A stretch of DNA of 64,000 bases from Bacteroidetes bacterium UBA7674 (GTDB lineage Bacteria; Bacteroidota; Bacteroidia; Chitinophagales; Chitinophagaceae). The stretch is from the NCBI GenBank assembly GCA_002483105.1, contig DLHG01000015.1:124001-188000 (forward strand), in the 5' to 3' direction. Each line of letters starts with the position of its first letter. The stretch's first letter is position 1. The notes below the pieces were generated by a model. It had not been told where the DNA came from, ran no database searches, and worked only from the letters and a program-made list of their open reading frames with translations. Of the stretch, positions 61,660 to 64,000 are shown one piece after another. The position numbers and the translations under genes are program-made.

Positions 61660-62022
61660 CTTCGATTTAAACTATATGCGCTAAGATACATTTCTTTTAG
61701 AAGTTTGGAATTGCGAGGCCTCACGGGCCCATAAATTACTGCAGTGAACTGCTGTGAAACTGCAATCAACTGCTGCGAAACTGCAGGATAGTGCTGTGAA
61801 ACTGCAGCCAACTGCAATGAAACTGCAATGAACTGCAGAATGAAATTTAGCTAAACCCTTTATTCTAGCGGATCTTGCTATTTTTTTGAGGGTATTGCCT
61901 TTACTCCGGCAATAAATTTTGAAGAACTTTGAGGGCTTGTTGTGCCCTGAGCTACTAAGTTACGAAATGTTGTTGTGGATTGAGGTTTTGTGGATATGTT
62001 GAGGTTCGTTAATTTTCCGTCG
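61660..62022. other. 363-base gene-free region with a 21-bp-period array
   Basis: The centre is the array at 61738-61842. The rest has a G/C-rich patch (GAGGCCTCACGGGCCC at 61716-61731) and an AT-rich end before the acetyltransferase gene. I see no promoter that fits the consensus and no further gene. Confidence 0.6.
61738..61842. repeat. Strict 21-bp-period array of alternating 10- and 11-bp ACTGC units
   Basis: Ten units follow without gaps, each starting ACTGC or AGTGC: ACTGCAGTGA, ACTGCTGTGAA, ACTGCAATCA, ACTGCTGCGAA and so on, alternating 10 and 11 bases so that five 21-bp dimers result. 21 bp is two turns of B-DNA, so all units face the same side. On the minus strand the array is open for heptapeptides of the type QQLIAVS, but there is no start codon and a stop lies just upstream. 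Confidence 0.85.
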
Positions 62023-62448
62023 ATGATATTCCGTGAGGCTGTTGTGGCCGACATACCGCAGATACAAATAGTGCGCAACTCTGTAAAAGAGAATATGCTT
62101 TCCGATCCTGCATTAGTCAGTGATGCAGATTGTGAAGAATATATCACTCGCCGTGGTAAAGGCTGGGTATGTGAAATAGATAATACCATCGTTGGCTTCG
62201 CTATTGCCGACTTACAAGACAACAATATCTGGGCACTGTTCGTTCATCCTGAACATGAAGGAAAAGGTATTGGTAGGAAGTTGCATGATATAATGCTGGA
62301 TTGGTATTTTTTGCAGGGGAAAGAAAATGTGTGGTTATCTACTGCACCCGGAACGAGAGCAGAGGCATTTTATCGTAAATCTGGTTGGAAGGATGTTGGG
62401 GTGTATGGAAAAGGTGAGGTGAAGTTTGAGATGAGTAGTAGTGATTGA
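62023..62448 (+). CDS. GNAT-family N-acetyltransferase
   Basis: A 141-residue acetyltransferase. FREAVVADIPQIQIVRNSVKENML is the N-terminal substrate side, and IWALFVHPEHEGKGIGRKLHDIMLDW holds the acetyl-CoA loop (EGKGIG, a QxxGxG match). AEAFYRKSGWKDVGVYGKGEVKFEM ends the fold. A start at 61990 (GTG) would add 11 residues unlike GNAT; ATG at 62023 is chosen. The substrate is unknown. It is convergent with the MtlR/HEPN-like gene. Confidence 0.86.
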   Translation: MIFREAVVADIPQIQIVRNSVKENMLSDPALVSDADCEEYITRRGKGWVCEIDNTIVGFAIADLQDNNIWALFVHPEHEGKGIGRKLHDIMLDWYFLQGKENVWLSTAPGTRAEAFYRKSGWKDVGVYGKGEVKFEMSSSD

Positions 62449-62458
62449 GAAAAGTAAA

Positions 62459-63145
62459 TCATTTAAAACTGAGCCAAGTACTATCTACGGTTACTGAATT
62501 CAATTTTACATAATCCTCTACAAGCAAATCAATATTAAAACAGAGCAGGGCTATTCCAAATGCAAGCTTCCATATTAACAGTTGTAAGTTTGTATTCTCA
62601 TTTGCTTCAAGATCAGGCACTCGCTTTTCCCATAAATCTTTAGCATCGAAACCTGAAAGACCTTTCTCTTTCAAGCCCATATCTATCTGAATTATCTTCA
62701 TTTTGTTTAATCCGTCATACGCTAGTCTATCTATTATTTCTGGAAATCCATCATCAAGATTATATATATCCCTTATCTTATCTGCAATATCTTTTATTGA
62801 AAACTCAAATGATGAATGTGCAACGCCATTTCGAATCTTTCTTAATGCATTTATACATTCATATAGCTTGCTATCAATAATTCTAAAAGCGTACAACATT
62901 TCAAGTTTTCCAGAAAAAGAACTCAAAGTTCCGGGATAATCAAAAAGTTTGCTTTTATATCGTTTGTCATCTTTGGGCAAAATCGCCAAAATTAATTTCT
63001 GCAAATGCTCGTCAAGTGTATTAGCACCAATAAGAACTGCTCCTCTATCTGATTCATTGGCTAATTTATATGCTATGTCAATGTTTAAACTCCAATACTC
63101 AGATGCATACATCCGCTCTATAAGTCTTTTCGATTGAGGTTTCAT
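62459..63145 (-). CDS. MtlR-like / HEPN-like protein
   Basis: A 228-residue helical protein. The N-terminal part (SDRGAVLIGANTLDEHLQKLILAILP, then LSSFSGKLEMLYAFRIIDSKLYECINALRKIRNGVAHSSFEF) resembles the mannitol-repressor MtlR family, a HEPN-like helical fold. The RNGVAH segment at residues 105-110 fits the R-x4-6-H motif of HEPN ribonucleases with the usual Asn after Arg. MtlR itself is not a nuclease, so activity is open. The C-terminal 100 residues are a second helical region with no match. The codon use is more AT-rich than the neighbours, which suggests transfer. Start at 63166 is possible; 63145 is preferred. Confidence 0.55.
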   Translation of the reverse strand: MKPQSKRLIERMYASEYWSLNIDIAYKLANESDRGAVLIGANTLDEHLQKLILAILPKDDKRYKSKLFDYPGTLSSFSGKLEMLYAFRIIDSKLYECINALRKIRNGVAHSSFEFSIKDIADKIRDIYNLDDGFPEIIDRLAYDGLNKMKIIQIDMGLKEKGLSGFDAKDLWEKRVPDLEANENTNLQLLIWKLAFGIALLCFNIDLLVEDYVKLNSVTVDSTWLSFK

Positions 63146-63457
63146 AATCTCTAAATTGATTATCAAACCTAATTACAATCTCCGTGATATATGTCTAAAC
63201 ATATCCACAAACTCTCACCACACTTTATAAGCCACATAATTCAGCTTTCCCACTACTCACCAAGAGATTTCTCTCTGCACTGCATCCCGCTTGGGCGGGA
63301 TTTCGTTTCGTTCGAAATGACGGTTCTATTTGGGGCTGTTTTGTGCGAGTAGATTTCCGCTAAAGGCGGAAATAGAAGATGGCGTGTCAAAGCCCGCCAT
63401 GACAATCATTATTTATAAAAAATCGTGTACCCAGTATCGGGAACCGAGTATCGAGTA
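63146..63457. other. 312-base gene-free region with dispersed repeats and small hairpins
   Basis: It holds a dispersed repeat copy (63263-63321), a hairpin ATTTCCGC/GCGGAAAT (63353-63373) and a 6-bp ATGGCG/CGCCAT pair (63380-63401). No gene or consensus promoter is recognised. Confidence 0.55.
63263..63321. repeat. Dispersed GTCATTTCGAACG repeat, copy E
   Basis: On the minus strand it begins GTCATTTCGAACGAAACGAA and then contains the hairpin ATCCCGC/GCGGGAT (63283-63300) at its centre. Its start matches copy C. Confidence 0.65.
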
Positions 63458-63973
63458 TTAAAGTCCGCTGTTGCTGTAAGTTCTTAGTTCATCGTGTTTG
63501 CCATGGCTGTGCAGTACTGCATCGGCTTCTGCAGCTTCGGCTTCAGTGCCTTGTATTATAAGGAGGATCTTACCTTCGCTTACTTCCTTTTCATATTGCT
63601 TTGCAGTATCGCCTTTTATGCCCGGCAATGTAAGTGCAGCAATAATGCCACCACCAATCAGCCCGATATCGAAACCTGCTATGGCACCTACGAGTGCCCC
63701 TGCTCCGAAAAGGAAACCGAGTCCCGGAATGGCAAAGAGGCCAACTCCTGTTAACAGCCCAATGGTAGAACCCGCTATTGCAGTCACGCCGAGTTCAGTA
63801 CCGGCAACTTTCATTCGGACATTGTCTTCTTCTATCGGGTCTTCCAGCCCTGCGGTATCTTTTACTTTTCCTATCAATGATATTTGCTTGGTACTATAGC
63901 CGGCAGCTTTCAGTTCCCTTACAGCCTGTACGGCGTCGTGGTGATTTTCGTATACCCCTACTACTGTTCTCAT
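63458..63973 (-). CDS. YflT/GSP17M-like general stress protein
   Basis: A 171-residue protein. RTVVGVYENHHDAVQAVRELKAAGYSTKQISLIGK is the N-terminal alpha/beta domain of the heat-induced stress protein YflT family. A central Gly-rich hydrophobic segment (LGVTAIAGSTIGLLTGVGLFAIPGLGFLFGAGALVGAIAGF) can form two helices in a membrane, and a last alpha/beta part (KILLIIQGTEAEAAEADAVLHSHG) ends it. Proteins of this type are induced by heat, salt or starvation; the mechanism is not known. It is the last gene of the window. Confidence 0.8.
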   Translation of the reverse strand: MRTVVGVYENHHDAVQAVRELKAAGYSTKQISLIGKVKDTAGLEDPIEEDNVRMKVAGTELGVTAIAGSTIGLLTGVGLFAIPGLGFLFGAGALVGAIAGFDIGLIGGGIIAALTLPGIKGDTAKQYEKEVSEGKILLIIQGTEAEAAEADAVLHSHGKHDELRTYSNSGL

Positions 63974-64000
63974 TTTTTAATGTTTAGAATACATTGATAA

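Noticed and set aside
61738..61842. CRISPR-like array
   Set aside because: Units are 10-11 bp without spacers, so this is not a CRISPR array.

Overview
The window reads as chromosomal DNA of a free-living member of the Bacteroidota, most likely near the Chitinophagales. The direct evidence is two type IX secretion (T9SS) cargo proteins, one with a type A and one with a type B C-terminal sorting domain, a PorP/SprF protein, a PorE-like OmpA protein, a bTHX ribosomal protein, a YtxJ-type redox protein, and promoters of the TTTG-N19-TAnnTTTG form typical of this phylum. Shine-Dalgarno sequences are scarce. Placement below phylum level is inference. I see no rRNA, tRNA, CRISPR array, transposase or prophage gene.

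Layout. 1-5070: the 3' part of a K+-dependent membrane pyrophosphatase, a solitary TIR-like/deoxyribosyltransferase-like gene, a small secreted protein, a family 2 glycosyltransferase, a thioesterase and a YdeI-like protein. 5.2-9.3 kb: OxyR facing a minus-strand run of a spermidine-synthase-like protein, an M48 protease, PlsY and PrmA. 9.3-15.6 kb: a surface module of PorE-like protein, PorP/SprF protein and a 963-residue adhesin with a type B sorting domain. 15.7-31 kb: housekeeping genes (ftsK, lolA, fabD, rsmD-coaD, pyrE, a UbiA-family gene, maf) mixed with a phosphatase, YtxJ, a MATE transporter, a NUDIX protein and an amino-acid-oxidase-like flavoprotein. 31-36.9 kb: leuS, a SCO-type copper chaperone, a chromate transporter, and pdxH behind an overlooked 50-residue membrane ORF.

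37.2-53.4 kb is an extracellular polysaccharide locus. It encodes an outer-membrane export lipoprotein, a Wzc-type tyrosine kinase/copolymerase with a tyrosine-rich tail, a PglK-like ABC flippase, two glutamine-dependent AsnB-type amidotransferases, four family 4 glycosyltransferases, a polytopic Wzy-like protein on the opposite strand, and a WbpP-like UDP-sugar 4-epimerase. The likely flow is sugar-nucleotide epimerisation and possibly amidation, assembly on a lipid carrier, flipping, polymerisation, then export through the Wza/Wzc-type channel. The initiating phosphoglycosyltransferase and a UDP-sugar dehydrogenase are not in the window.

53.5-64 kb: bTHX and HU, DUF4286, rsgA, an ABC permease, a type A T9SS cargo protein, an atpG gene separated from other ATP synthase genes, a three-gene operon (methyltransferase, transglutaminase-like protein, acetyltransferase), a second acetyltransferase, an MtlR/HEPN-like protein and a YflT-like stress protein.

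The intergenic DNA is unusually structured: a strict 21-bp-period array (10+11 bp units), arrays of 7- and 8-bp period with opposed arms, a TTTTATGTC array, an AT-rich leader motif before three genes, and five members of a GTCATnnCGAG-type dispersed repeat family. These arrays, the uronamide-type polysaccharide locus and the transglutaminase-like operon are the best leads. No single gene cluster can be called a new system from sequence alone.
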